A DNA stretch of 52,822 bases from Microbacterium sp. SA39 (GCF_000967865.1 NZ_JXRU01000021.1:1-52822); one strand, 5' to 3'. Shown: positions 25,485 to 33,925, numbered from the stretch's first letter. Program-made: numbers and translations. Notes: generated by a model not told the origin, from the sequence alone.

Positions 25485-26290
25485 CCGCGTTCGACCTCGG
25501 CCCCGCGCTCCTGTTCTGCCCGGCCGACCGCCCCGAAAGGTTCCGGACCGCGCTGGAGCGCGCCGACGCCGTGATCATCGACCTCGAGGATGCCGTGCTC
25601 CCCGATGCCAAGGAGGCGGCGCGGGTCAATCTGCGCGAGACCGACGTCGATCCCGACCGCGTCATCGTGCGGGTGAATGCGCCCGACAGCGCGCACTTCG
25701 CCGCCGACCTCGAGGCCCTCGAGCAGACTGCGTTCCGCACCGTCATGGTCGCCAAGACCGAGAGCGCGGAGAGCCTGTCGGTGTTCGACGAGCGGTTCTC
25801 GCTCATCGCCCTGTGCGAGACGGCCCGCGGCATCCATGCGGCCGACGTCATCGCGGCGCATCCGCGCGTCTCGGCGATGATGTGGGGCGCCGAAGACCTG
25901 GTGGCCTCTTTGGGCGGCACGTCGTCGCGCCACGCCGGTGGGGCTTACCGCGACATCGCCCGGTATGCCCGCTCCCGGGTGCTGCTGGAGGCGGGTGCGC
26001 ACGGCAAAGCGGCGATCGATGCCGTGCACATCGCTCTCGACGACGTGCAGGGCCTCGAGGACGAGGCGACGGATGCCGCGGCATCCGGCTTCCGCGCCTC
26101 GGCCTGCATCCACCCGAATCAGGTGGCCGTCATCCGTGCCGCGTACGCGCCCGACGAGGCGACCATCGCATGGGCGAAGGCCGTCCTGCGCGCCGCGGAG
26201 ACCGAACGCGGTGTGTTCCGTTTCGAGGGCCGGATGGTCGATGAACCCGTCCTCCGGCACGCGCGCTCGGTGGTCGCCCGCACCGGCTGA
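25481..26290 (+). CDS. CitE-like HpcH/HpaI CoA-ester lyase
   Basis: A 269-residue TIM-barrel lyase of the CitE family. Conserved active-site segments are LLFCPADRPERFRTALE, VIIDLEDAVLPDAK (metal and CoA contacts), ALCETARGIHAADVI (metal-binding glutamate), MMWGAEDLVASLGG and ACIHPNQVAVI. No CitD or CitF partner is present, so it is a stand-alone lyase, like M. tuberculosis Rv2498c, described as acting on citramalyl-CoA and HMG-CoA. In this operon HMG-CoA cleavage to acetyl-CoA and acetoacetate would finish leucine degradation. The GTG start overlaps the maoC stop, with GGAGG seven bases upstream. Confidence 0.9.
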   Translation: MTAFDLGPALLFCPADRPERFRTALERADAVIIDLEDAVLPDAKEAARVNLRETDVDPDRVIVRVNAPDSAHFAADLEALEQTAFRTVMVAKTESAESLSVFDERFSLIALCETARGIHAADVIAAHPRVSAMMWGAEDLVASLGGTSSRHAGGAYRDIARYARSRVLLEAGAHGKAAIDAVHIALDDVQGLEDEATDAAASGFRASACIHPNQVAVIRAAYAPDEATIAWAKAVLRAAETERGVFRFEGRMVDEPVLRHARSVVARTG

Positions 26291-26878
26291 TCAGATGACC
26301 AGCGACTCCTCGAGGAGGCGCAGCGACCCCGGCGAGGCCTCGAATCGATGCGCCGAACCGTTCCTGATGATCTCGCCCTCGCGGGGGAGCGTGCCCCCGG
26401 AGACCAGATCCATCACAGACCGGATCACGCCGCCGTGCGCGACGACCAGGACGGACTCCGCCCGAGGGGCAGACCGGCGCCGCGAATCGCGGGCGATCTC
26501 ATGCAGCGCGGCGATCGCACGGACCCCGACATCGTGGAGGGACTCGGCGCCGGGCACGTCGGCATGCCAGTCGCCGTACTTCGCGATGTAGTCGGAGACC
26601 AGCATCCCCTCGCCCTCGCCGAACTCTCGTTCCCGGACTTCGGGCACCACACCGGCGAGCTCGAGTCCGAGTTCGCCGGCGATGATCTCCGCCGTCTCCT
26701 TCGCACGGAGCAGAGGACTCGAGTAGATCGCGTGGTGGGGTGAGACCGACAGGTTCGCGGCGGCTCGGTGCGCGTCCGCTCGGCCCTTCTCGTTCAGAGG
26801 GATGTCGGTCGAGCCCTGGATGCGACGAGCGAGATTCCAGTCGGTCTGGCCGTGGCGGATGAGGGTGATGAAGGTCAC
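26291..26878 (-). CDS. Histidine phosphatase family protein
   Basis: A 195-residue phosphoglycerate-mutase-like phosphatase. The RHG motif is at residues 8-10 (nucleophile H9), and the second histidine is in VLVVAHGGVIRS. RIQGSTDIPLNEKG and YSSPLLRAKETAE are the usual substrate-pocket strands. The substrate is unknown; the family includes sugar-phosphate and cofactor phosphatases. The GTG start at 26878 overlaps the sir2 stop, and its own stop directly abuts the convergent citE-like gene with no terminator between them. Confidence 0.88.
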   Translation of the reverse strand: MTFITLIRHGQTDWNLARRIQGSTDIPLNEKGRADAHRAAANLSVSPHHAIYSSPLLRAKETAEIIAGELGLELAGVVPEVREREFGEGEGMLVSDYIAKYGDWHADVPGAESLHDVGVRAIAALHEIARDSRRRSAPRAESVLVVAHGGVIRSVMDLVSGGTLPREGEIIRNGSAHRFEASPGSLRLLEESLVI

Positions 26879-27714
26879 GAGAGCAGCTCCTGAAGGGCGG
26901 GGAGCACGTCGCTGGTGCCTGCGGCGATGGTGAGATTCGCCCAGGGGTCCGCACGCGTCGGCTCGTGGTTGACGATGATCAGAGGGATGCTGCGACGCCG
27001 GGCGCGCTCGACGAGACGGACGCCGGAGTTCACCACGAGAGAGGATCCGGCCACGATGAGGGCCGTGCTGGAGCGCAGCAGCGACTCCGCTGCGCGGAAG
27101 CGGTCCTGCGGGACGTACTCGCCGAAGAACACGACGTCGGGCTTCAGCATTCCGTCGCAGACCGTGCAGGTCGGAATGATGAAACCATCGGTGGTCTCCG
27201 GCAGGACATCGCCGTCGGGTGCGAGCGCGACGTTCTCGGGCACGGTGATCCAGGGGTTCAGCTCTTCGATCTGCACCGCCACGTCACGACGGTCGAAGAC
27301 CTGTCCGCAGTGCAGGCAGAGCACGCGGCGCATGGTTCCGTGCACCTCGATGACGTGCGAGCTTCCGGCCCGCAGGTGCAGTCCGTCGACGTTCTGCGTG
27401 ATGACGCCCGAAACGGTGCCCGCGGCTTCCATCTCGGCGAGGGCGATGTGCCCCGGGTTGGGAGCCGCGCGCGCGAATGCCCGCCAACCGAGATGTCCGC
27501 CGACCCAGTAGCGCCGACGCGCCCGCTCGTCGCCGAGGTAGGTCTGGATGGTCATCGGGTCGTTGCGAGTCCTGGCGCCCTCACCGCGGTATGCGGGGAT
27601 GCCGGAGTCCGTCGAGATTCCCGCACCGGTCAGGAGGGCGATGCGCCTGCCACGGAGCAGCTGCGCTGCCTGGGCGAGAGTGGCCGACAGCTCGGCGGTG
27701 TTCGACGCAGTCAC
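26875..27714 (-). CDS. Sir2-family NAD-dependent protein deacylase
   Basis: A 279-residue sirtuin. The NAD pocket is LLTGAGISTDSGIPAYRG, with TQNVDGLH and the catalytic histidine in VIEVHGTMRR. The zinc site is formed by LCLHCG and CTVCDG. PDVVFFGEYVP and VAGSSLVVNSG complete the Rossmann half. Such enzymes remove acetyl or longer acyl groups from lysines, often regulating acyl-CoA metabolism. The GTG start has GGGGAGG 4 bases upstream. It is coupled to the histidine phosphatase by a 4-base overlap. Confidence 0.93.
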   Translation of the reverse strand: MTASNTAELSATLAQAAQLLRGRRIALLTGAGISTDSGIPAYRGEGARTRNDPMTIQTYLGDERARRRYWVGGHLGWRAFARAAPNPGHIALAEMEAAGTVSGVITQNVDGLHLRAGSSHVIEVHGTMRRVLCLHCGQVFDRRDVAVQIEELNPWITVPENVALAPDGDVLPETTDGFIIPTCTVCDGMLKPDVVFFGEYVPQDRFRAAESLLRSSTALIVAGSSLVVNSGVRLVERARRRSIPLIIVNHEPTRADPWANLTIAAGTSDVLPALQELLS

Positions 27715-27806
27715 AGGACCTCCCCGAGCGAGTCTACGACCTGACGAGGTCGTCGGTCGTGCCGGTGGACGCTTCGCAGACGGCCGACGGGTGGCAGAGT
27801 GGCCTG

Positions 27807-28607
27807 GTGGAACTGATCTCCGTGGCCGACGCCGCCGACCCTCGACTGGACGATTACCGCGACCTCACCGACACGGCGCTACGTGCAGCGCGTGACCCTG
27901 CCGGCGGGCTGTACATCGCGGAGTCGACGAAGGTGATCGCGCGTGCGGTCGCGGCCGGACACCGCCCGCGATCCGTGCTCGTGCAGGAGCGTCGGATCGA
28001 CGACATCCGAGCCATCGTCGGGGAGCTCGACGTCCCGGTGTATGTCGTCCCGGACGAGGTGGCGGAGGCGGTGACCGGGTTCGCTGTCCACCGCGGGACG
28101 ATCGCGTCCATGCACCGCCCCGAGCTGCCGACCGTGCGCGAGGTGCTCGAGGGGGCCTCGCTCGTGCTGATCCTCGAGAACATCGGCGATCACACGAACG
28201 TGGGGGCCGCGTTCCGTGCGGCCGCGGCTCTCGGTGCTGACGCCGTGCTGGTCTCGCCCAAGGGAGCCGACCCGCTCTACCGGCGCAGTGTGCGGGTGAG
28301 CATGGGGACCGTGTTCCAGGTTCCCTGGACCCGCATCACGGAGTGGGGCGCCGCTGTCGAGGACCTCCACTCCGAGGGGTTCGACATCGCGGCACTGGCA
28401 CTCCGCGACGATGCCGTGACGCTGGACGCCTACGTCGCCGATCGACCTGAGCGCGTCGCCCTCGTGATGGGCTCGGAAGGCGATGGGCTCTCGCGGACGG
28501 CGCTCGACGGCGCCGATCACGTGGTCACCATCCCGATGAGCGGGGGAGTGGACTCGCTGAACGTCGCCTCCGCCGCGGCGGTCGCGCTCTGGGCGCTGAC
28601 GCGTTGA
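27807..28607 (+). CDS. SpoU/TrmH-family RNA 2'-O-methyltransferase
   Basis: A 266-residue SPOUT methyltransferase. The N-terminal substrate-binding domain (about 1-105) contains GLYIAESTKVIARAVAAGHR. The C-terminal knotted SAM domain has the three SpoU motifs: LENIGDHTNVGAAFRAAAAL, LVMGSEGDGLSR and IPMSGGVDSLNVASAAAVAL. The target is probably rRNA or tRNA ribose. The GTG at 27807 (MELISVADAADPRLDDYRDL) fits family N-termini, and a CAGAGT box lies 6 bases upstream; longer upstream in-frame starts are judged spurious. Confidence 0.9.
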   Translation: MELISVADAADPRLDDYRDLTDTALRAARDPAGGLYIAESTKVIARAVAAGHRPRSVLVQERRIDDIRAIVGELDVPVYVVPDEVAEAVTGFAVHRGTIASMHRPELPTVREVLEGASLVLILENIGDHTNVGAAFRAAAALGADAVLVSPKGADPLYRRSVRVSMGTVFQVPWTRITEWGAAVEDLHSEGFDIAALALRDDAVTLDAYVADRPERVALVMGSEGDGLSRTALDGADHVVTIPMSGGVDSLNVASAAAVALWALTR

Positions 28608-28628
28608 GCCGTTGATGTCCGCGCGCGC

Positions 28629-29456
28629 TCAGCTCTGGTCGAGCCGCAGCATGGGTGAAGGATCCGGGCGCTTCGCGGCCAGGTGATCTCCCGACGACTG
28701 GTGCCGCAGCCGACGCAGGACCCACGGCACGAAATGCTCGCGTGCCCAGCCGAAGTCCTCGGAGCGGGCTTCCCGCCAGGTGCGCACGGGCAGCGGCTCG
28801 GGCTGCATGGGCTCGAGGTCGTTCGGCACGTTCAGGGCACGCAGCGCCATCCGGGCGACCTCGTGGTGGCCCAGGGTGTTGTAGTGCAGGCGGTCGTCGG
28901 CGAAGAAGCGCGGGTCCTGCACGCCCTTGAGCGCCCACTGATCGGCGACGATGCAGTCATGGCGATCGGCGATCGCGCGCACGTTCTCGTTGTAGATGGC
29001 GACCTTGCCGCGGAAGGCGCGCAAGACAGGGCTGAACCCCGTATCGACGCCCGTGAAGAGGAGGATCGTCGCGCCGGTGGAAGAGAGTCTGGCGACAGCA
29101 TCCTCCAACTGTGCCGCGATCGCATCGGGGTCGGTTCCCGGGCGGATCACGTCGTTGCCACCCGCGCAGATGGAGACCAGATCCGGATGCAGCGACACTG
29201 CGGGCTCGATCTGGTCGGCGATGATCTGCGCGATCAGCTTTCCGCGCACCGCGAGGTTCGCGTAGGCGAAGTCGTCCACCTGCTGGCCGAGCACCTCTGC
29301 GACACGGTCGGCCCACCCGCGGTACTGACCAGGCACGGTCGGGTCCGGGTCGCCGACGCCCTCGGTGAATGAGTCGCCGACGGCGACGAAACGTCGCCAG
29401 GGGTGCGCGGTCGTGTTGTCTTCGTGCGGGGTTCGAGTCGGATCGTGATCGGTCAT
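28629..29456 (-). CDS. SGNH/GDSL-type hydrolase
   Basis: A 275-residue hydrolase with the SGNH blocks in order: block I VAVGDSFTEGVGD with nucleophile S29, block II glycine in ANLAVRGK, block III CAGGNDV, and block V ADDRLHYNTLGHH with the catalytic Asp-His pair. There is no signal peptide, so it is probably cytosolic. Family members are esterases or lipases. The C-terminal 60 residues, rich in W and R, are an extension common in actinobacterial members. ATG at 29456 has AAGGAG seven bases upstream and is preferred to GTG at 29471. Confidence 0.88.
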   Translation of the reverse strand: MTDHDPTRTPHEDNTTAHPWRRFVAVGDSFTEGVGDPDPTVPGQYRGWADRVAEVLGQQVDDFAYANLAVRGKLIAQIIADQIEPAVSLHPDLVSICAGGNDVIRPGTDPDAIAAQLEDAVARLSSTGATILLFTGVDTGFSPVLRAFRGKVAIYNENVRAIADRHDCIVADQWALKGVQDPRFFADDRLHYNTLGHHEVARMALRALNVPNDLEPMQPEPLPVRTWREARSEDFGWAREHFVPWVLRRLRHQSSGDHLAAKRPDPSPMLRLDQS

Positions 29457-29577
29457 CCGGTTCTCCTTCACGAGCAGTCGCGCGCGGCGGGGGCCACAGC
29501 GCAGTGACCGAGCCTACCCGTCTCGAGGATGTCGCGGGTCGGTCCCGGGCGTGCGCCGCGGTGTCGGTGGGAGCGAT

Positions 29578-29583
29578 TATCGT
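29578..29583 (+). promoter_or_regulatory. -10 box of a probable leaderless promoter for the DEVH helicase
   Basis: TATCGT ends 7 bases before the ATG at 29591 and helps to choose that start over longer in-frame alternatives. Confidence 0.45.
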
Positions 29584-29590
29584 GGAGTCG

Positions 29591-31333
29591 ATGCTCTCTC
29601 CCTCCTTCCCCCAGCGCGCCCCGTGGGGAACGGCGAGCAAGCTCCGCGCCTGGCAGCAAGAGGCACTCGACGCCTACTTCGAGGCCGATCAGCGGGACTT
29701 CCTCGTGGCCGCGACCCCGGGTGCCGGAAAGACCACCTTCGCTCTCACTCTGGCCGTCGAACTCATGCGCATCGGCGAGGTCAACCGCATCATCGTGGTC
29801 GCTCCGACCGAGCACCTGAAGACGCAGTGGGCCGACGCGGCCGCCCGCGTGCACATCCGACTCGATCCGCGCTTCCGCAACAGCGACTGGGCGCCGGCGC
29901 GGCACTATCACGGGGCCGTCGTGACCTATGCGCAGGTCGCCGCGAAGTCATCCGTGCACCGGCATCTGACCGAGGATGCGAAGACACTCGTGATCCTCGA
30001 CGAGGTGCATCACGGCGGCGACGCGCTGAGCTGGGGCGACGCGATCCGTGACGCCTACGGACCGGCGAAGCGGCGCCTGCTGCTCTCGGGAACCCCGTTC
30101 CGCAGCGACACCGCACCCATCCCGTTCGTCGAGTATCACCCCGACGAATCAGGTGCTCGCATCTCGCGCACCGACTACAACTACGGTTACGGCCGGGCCC
30201 TCGCCGACGGCGTCGTGCGCCCGGTGCTGTTCCACATGTACGCCGGAAAGATGCGCTGGCGCACGACATCGGGCGACGAGCTCGAGACGCATCTCGGTCA
30301 GGACAACACGAAAGACGTCACCTCCCAGGCCTGGCGCACCGCACTCGACCCCGAGGGGGAGTGGATGCCGGCGGTGCTGTCGGCGGCCGACCGCCGCCTC
30401 ACCGAGATCCGCCATCATGTGCCGGATGCCGGGGGCTTGGTGCTCGCCACCGACCAGACCGTCGCGCGCGCCTACGCGAAGATCCTGCACAGCATCACGG
30501 GCCAGCAGCCCACCGTCGTGCTCTCGGACGACGCCACGGCATCCGAGCGGATCGAGAAGTTCAGCGCGGGCGATCAGCGCTGGATGGTGGCGGTGCGCAT
30601 GGTGTCCGAGGGCGTCGACGTGCCGCGTCTCGCCGTCGGGGTGTACGCCACGTCGTCGTCCACGCCTCTGTTCTTCGCCCAGGCCATCGGCCGGTTCGTG
30701 CGCGCGCGGCGACGCGGTGAGGCGGCCAGCGTCTTCCTGCCGCAGGTCCCGGTGCTCATGGGCCTCGCGGGCGAGATGGACAAGGAGCGCGATCACGCTC
30801 TCGACCGTCAATCGAAAGACGACGACGGCCTCGAGGACTCGCTGCTGGAGAGCGCCAATCGCGAGGACGAAGCGTCGGATGCCCTCCAGCAGGAGTTCAG
30901 TTACCAGGCGCTCTCTTCCGTCGCGCATTTCGACCGGGTCGTGTTCGAGGGGCAGGAGTTCGGGCAGCTGGCAGAGCCCGGCACGCCCGAGGAAGAGGAG
31001 TTCATCGGCTTCCCCGGACTGCTCGAGCCGGAGCACGTGCACGAGCTGCTCATGCAGCGTCAGACCCGTCAGTCCCGCCTGCGAGAGGCGCGCGAGGCGA
31101 CAGCCGGCCCCACCGAGACGACAACGCTGCCCGCGCCACTCCACCGCACGCTCAAGGAGCAGCGTCAGCTCCTGAACAGTCTCGTTGGGCTGTACGCACG
31201 GCAGCGCGGCGAGCCGCACGGGGCTGTCCACGCCGAATTGCGCCGGATCTGCGGCGGGCCCGCAGTCGCGCAGGCCACCGTGACGCAGCTGCAGGCGCGC
31301 ATCGAGGTGCTGCGCAAGCGCGTCCGCTCCTGA
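29591..31333 (+). CDS. DEVH-box superfamily 2 helicase
   Basis: A 580-residue SF2 helicase. The Walker A motif is AATPGAGKTTFAL, motif II is VILDEVHHGGDA, and motif III is LLSGTPFRSDTAP. The second RecA domain has LATDQTVARAYAKIL, VRMVSEGVDVPRLAVGVYAT and AQAIGRFVRARR (motif VI). The acidic C-terminal region from about residue 400 is family-specific. It resembles type III restriction subunit/RapA-like stand-alone helicases common in actinobacteria. No methyltransferase or nuclease partner lies nearby, so it is not part of a visible restriction system. Confidence 0.9.
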   Translation: MLSPSFPQRAPWGTASKLRAWQQEALDAYFEADQRDFLVAATPGAGKTTFALTLAVELMRIGEVNRIIVVAPTEHLKTQWADAAARVHIRLDPRFRNSDWAPARHYHGAVVTYAQVAAKSSVHRHLTEDAKTLVILDEVHHGGDALSWGDAIRDAYGPAKRRLLLSGTPFRSDTAPIPFVEYHPDESGARISRTDYNYGYGRALADGVVRPVLFHMYAGKMRWRTTSGDELETHLGQDNTKDVTSQAWRTALDPEGEWMPAVLSAADRRLTEIRHHVPDAGGLVLATDQTVARAYAKILHSITGQQPTVVLSDDATASERIEKFSAGDQRWMVAVRMVSEGVDVPRLAVGVYATSSSTPLFFAQAIGRFVRARRRGEAASVFLPQVPVLMGLAGEMDKERDHALDRQSKDDDGLEDSLLESANREDEASDALQQEFSYQALSSVAHFDRVVFEGQEFGQLAEPGTPEEEEFIGFPGLLEPEHVHELLMQRQTRQSRLREAREATAGPTETTTLPAPLHRTLKEQRQLLNSLVGLYARQRGEPHGAVHAELRRICGGPAVAQATVTQLQARIEVLRKRVRS

Positions 31334-31475
31334 CCTTCGCGTTCTGACCTTCGCCCGGTCGGGTTCGGATCCCCGAAATGCTGGCAATCCTCGCGCGAGC
31401 ACCGTCCGCATGCAGCCACGCGGCTAGCGTGGAACGGTTGCCCGCGCATCGGGCTTCGCGATACCTGGAGGATTC

Positions 31476-32567
31476 ATGACTGCGCCTGCCGCTGCGCCGA
31501 CGCCCGCCGATCATCGCCGTTGGGCGCGCTATCTCGTCGAAGAGCGCGCCGAGGGGTCGGTGTACCAGAAGCTTGCGGCTCGGCGTACGGGGGAAGAGCA
31601 GGAGATCCTGCTGCGTCTCGCTGACGCGGAGCGACGTCATGAGCAGCACTGGCTCGATCTGCTCGGGGGCGAGCCGAGACGCCTGCCGCGGCCCGGCATC
31701 CGCTCGCGCGTGCTCGGCTGGATGGCCGGCCGCTTCGGCTCGATCTTCGTGCTCGCCCTCGCGCAGAGCGCGGAGGCGCGATCACCGTATGACGCGGAGC
31801 ACTATGCGACCCCGGCGATGCGCGCCGACGAGAAGATCCACTACGAGGTCGTCAGGGGACTGGCTGCACGGGGTCGACGTCGACTGTCCGGTTCGTTCCG
31901 CGCCGCGGTCTTCGGCGCCAACGACGGCCTGGTGAGCAACCTCGCGCTCGTGCTCGGCATCGGGGCGACGGGCGTGAGCTCGGGCTTCGTGCTGTTCAGC
32001 GGCATCGCCGGACTGCTGGCCGGCGCGCTGTCGATGGGAGCGGGAGAGTTCGTCTCGGTGCGATCCCAGCGCGAGCTGCTGGCCGCGACAGAAGCGAATG
32101 AGGACGCGGCCGATGCCGCCGGCGACCTCGACATCGATGAGAACGAGCTCGCCCTCGTCTACCGTGCCCGCGGCATGGGGATCGACGAGGCGCTGGCACG
32201 CGCCCACCGCATCGTCGAAGCGGCCAAGGCGGGGGCGCGTCGCGCCGCGACCGGCCCGGTGAGCGTGCCGAGCAGCGACCACGACATCATCGGCAGCGAC
32301 TGGACCGCCGCGATCTCGAGCTTCCTGCTCTTCGCCTCCGGGGCGATCGTCCCCGTGCTGCCCTGGATCTTCGGACTGCAGGGACTCAGCGCCATCGTGC
32401 TCGCGCTGGTGCTCGTCGGTATCGCCCTGCTGAGCACCGGAGCCATGGTCGGCGTGCTCTCCGGTGGGCCGCCCCTCCGCCGCGCACTTCGTCAGCTCGC
32501 CATCGGCTTCGGCGCGGCAGCGGTGACATACGTTCTCGGCTTGATGTTCGGGGTCGGCGCGGTCTGA
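31476..32567 (+). CDS. Ferritin-like domain fused to VIT1/CCC1-family iron/manganese transporter (MbfA-like)
   Basis: A 363-residue fusion. Residues 1-130 form a rubrerythrin/ferritin-like four-helix domain with likely metal ligands in VEERAEGSVYQKLA, LADAERRHEQHW (ExxH) and a later DEKIHYEVV. Residues about 140-363 form a VIT1/CCC1 membrane domain with AAVFGANDGLVSNLALVLG, SMGAGEFVSVRSQREL and paired C-terminal helices. The layout matches MbfA, which exports iron using its ferritin-like domain. A clear GGAGG precedes the ATG. TAGCGT at 31424-31429 is a likely -10 box, giving a leader of about 40 bases. Confidence 0.9.
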   Translation: MTAPAAAPTPADHRRWARYLVEERAEGSVYQKLAARRTGEEQEILLRLADAERRHEQHWLDLLGGEPRRLPRPGIRSRVLGWMAGRFGSIFVLALAQSAEARSPYDAEHYATPAMRADEKIHYEVVRGLAARGRRRLSGSFRAAVFGANDGLVSNLALVLGIGATGVSSGFVLFSGIAGLLAGALSMGAGEFVSVRSQRELLAATEANEDAADAAGDLDIDENELALVYRARGMGIDEALARAHRIVEAAKAGARRAATGPVSVPSSDHDIIGSDWTAAISSFLLFASGAIVPVLPWIFGLQGLSAIVLALVLVGIALLSTGAMVGVLSGGPPLRRALRQLAIGFGAAAVTYVLGLMFGVGAV

Positions 32568-32584
32568 CGGTCTCGCCGCGTTAC

Positions 32585-32630
32585 GCAACGTCGGTTGACA
32601 GCGGTGAAGCGAGCAACGTAGGTTGACAGC
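32585..32630 (+). promoter_or_regulatory. Leaderless promoter with two 18-bp direct repeats upstream of the HTH-ClpN operon
   Basis: GCAACGTCGGTTGACAGC (32585-32602) and GCAACGTAGGTTGACAGC (32613-32630) match at 17 of 18 positions and start 28 bases apart. Each contains the dyad CAAC-N4-GTTG. The first supplies a perfect -35 TTGACA (32595-32600); the second supplies TAGGTT (32619-32624) as -10, 18 bases later, and ends exactly at the ATG. The transcript should therefore be leaderless and any protein bound to the repeats would block it. Confidence 0.72.
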
Positions 32631-32876
32631 ATGGATTCACCTCAGCTGGCGTCCGTCGCCGCCGACACACGCGATCCTCGTGCCGGTCTTCGGGCCGTGG
32701 CATCCCTGCGCGTCCTCGCCGACACCCTCGAACTCCGTCAGGTCGAAGCCGCGCTTCGCGCGGGAATGAGCTGGCAGACGATCGCCGACGCCCTCGGTGT
32801 AACTCGTCAGGCGGTGCACAAGAAGCACGCGAGACGAATCGATCAGACCATCCCCGTGCCGAGGAGGACCCGATGA
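32631..32876 (+). CDS. Small helix-turn-helix protein, probable autoregulator
   Basis: An 81-residue basic protein. The helix-turn-helix spans about residues 43-68: GMSWQTIADALGVTRQAVHK, resembling sigma-70 region 4/Fis-type HTH sequences. The N-terminal half (residues 15-40) is predicted helical. There is no effector domain. The ATG directly follows the second of two direct repeats, and TAGGTT ends 6 bases upstream, so it is translated from a leaderless message. Its stop overlaps the ClpN-SRPBCC gene start as ATGA. It is the obvious candidate to bind the repeats. Confidence 0.82.
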   Translation: MDSPQLASVAADTRDPRAGLRAVASLRVLADTLELRQVEAALRAGMSWQTIADALGVTRQAVHKKHARRIDQTIPVPRRTR

Positions 32877-33865
32877 ACCGGTTCGCCGTCATGGCATCCA
32901 CCAGCCAGACACTCTCGATCGCTGCGATGGAGGAGGCATCCCGCCTCGGCCAGCGCGAAGCCGATCTCGATCACCTCCTGCTCGCTCTGACACTGAGCAC
33001 GCACCCTGCGGGGCAGGTGCTGCGCGCGTCAGGCGTCACTCTCGACGCGGTACGACTTGCCATAGCAGAACAGCGGGCTGTAGAGCTTGAATCGATCGGC
33101 ATCTCGGCTGAGGCGTCCACCGAGCCCGGGCCGATCGACTTCCACCAGACCGGCGGATACGAGTGGAGCGCGAGATGCCTCGAGATCCTCAGCCGCGCCT
33201 CGTCACGGGGGAAGAACGGGGACGCGGAGTCCGTCCTGCGGGAACTGCTGAACGACCGCAGCGGCCTCATCGACGATCTGCTGGCGCGGGTGGGCACGTC
33301 GTCCGCGGCGCTGGTCAGCAGACTCGACGAGGTGGCCGACCTGGCCGTTCACCGTCCTCGTTCCGGCGGGCGGGGTGAGGCCTCAGGCTTCACTGAAACG
33401 TTCGTGCCGGCATCCGTCGCCGAGGTGTGGGACCTGCTGTCCCGTCCGGCTCGGATGCCGGAATGGGATGTCCTGTGCGGACGCGTGGAACTTCCAGAGG
33501 GTGTCGACACGGCGTCGGCTGGCGCGTCGTGGGCTTCGATCGCTCCGGAACGCCGTCCTGATGGCAGGCCGTTACGAATTCGCCCTCGGTTCGCGCGACG
33601 ACGGGTCGAGACCCTCGCCGTCGACACGGAGGCACTGATCGCGTGGCGCTTCTCCTATCCGGGTGCGCCGCGCAGCATCCCGATGCGCGTCACGATCGCC
33701 TTGACGCCCGCCGCGGGGGGAACGCAGCTGGAGATCGCGCTGGCCTGGCGTCGCAGTCGAGGCTGGCGGCAGATCGTGGGATTCCCGATGCGTCCGTTGC
33801 AGCGCTTCGCGATCTGGATACAGCTGACGCATATCAGCGGGGGAATCAGCCGGGTCTTCCGCTGA
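32873..33865 (+). CDS. Clp N-terminal repeat domain fused to SRPBCC/START-like domain
   Basis: A 330-residue protein with two unrelated domains. Residues about 8-145 resemble the double Clp_N repeat that ClpA/ClpC chaperones use for substrate and adaptor binding (LSIAAMEEASRLGQREADLD and HLLLALTLSTHPAGQVLRAS, then SARCLEILSRASSRG). Residues about 165-330 form an SRPBCC (polyketide cyclase/START) ligand-binding fold (SGFTETFVPASVAEVWDLLS, RPARMPEWD, a WRFSYPGAPRSIPMRVTIAL strand). There are no AAA+ or Walker motifs, so it cannot unfold proteins itself. It is translationally coupled to the HTH protein and ends before a bidirectional terminator. The function is unknown. Confidence 0.82.
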   Translation: MNRFAVMASTSQTLSIAAMEEASRLGQREADLDHLLLALTLSTHPAGQVLRASGVTLDAVRLAIAEQRAVELESIGISAEASTEPGPIDFHQTGGYEWSARCLEILSRASSRGKNGDAESVLRELLNDRSGLIDDLLARVGTSSAALVSRLDEVADLAVHRPRSGGRGEASGFTETFVPASVAEVWDLLSRPARMPEWDVLCGRVELPEGVDTASAGASWASIAPERRPDGRPLRIRPRFARRRVETLAVDTEALIAWRFSYPGAPRSIPMRVTIALTPAAGGTQLEIALAWRRSRGWRQIVGFPMRPLQRFAIWIQLTHISGGISRVFR

Positions 33866-33889
33866 CGCCTTCGGTGCGCCCGGACGACG

Positions 33890-33925
33890 AAGAAGGCCCC
33901 CGATCCGGAGATCGGAGGCCTTCTT
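33890..33925. terminator. Bidirectional terminator between the ClpN-SRPBCC gene and tRNA-Leu
   Basis: Arms 33890-33905 and 33910-33925 pair over 16 positions with one mismatch around a CGGA loop. It lies between a plus-strand gene and a minus-strand tRNA. Confidence 0.8.

Noticed and set aside
29591..31333. Restriction or phage-defence system around the DEVH helicase
   Set aside because: No methyltransferase, nuclease or other defence partner lies next to it; the neighbours are a SGNH hydrolase and an iron transporter.
31331..31356. Short direct repeat CTGACCTTCGC after the DEVH helicase gene
   Set aside because: Two 11-base copies with no link to a promoter or gene; likely a small local duplication.
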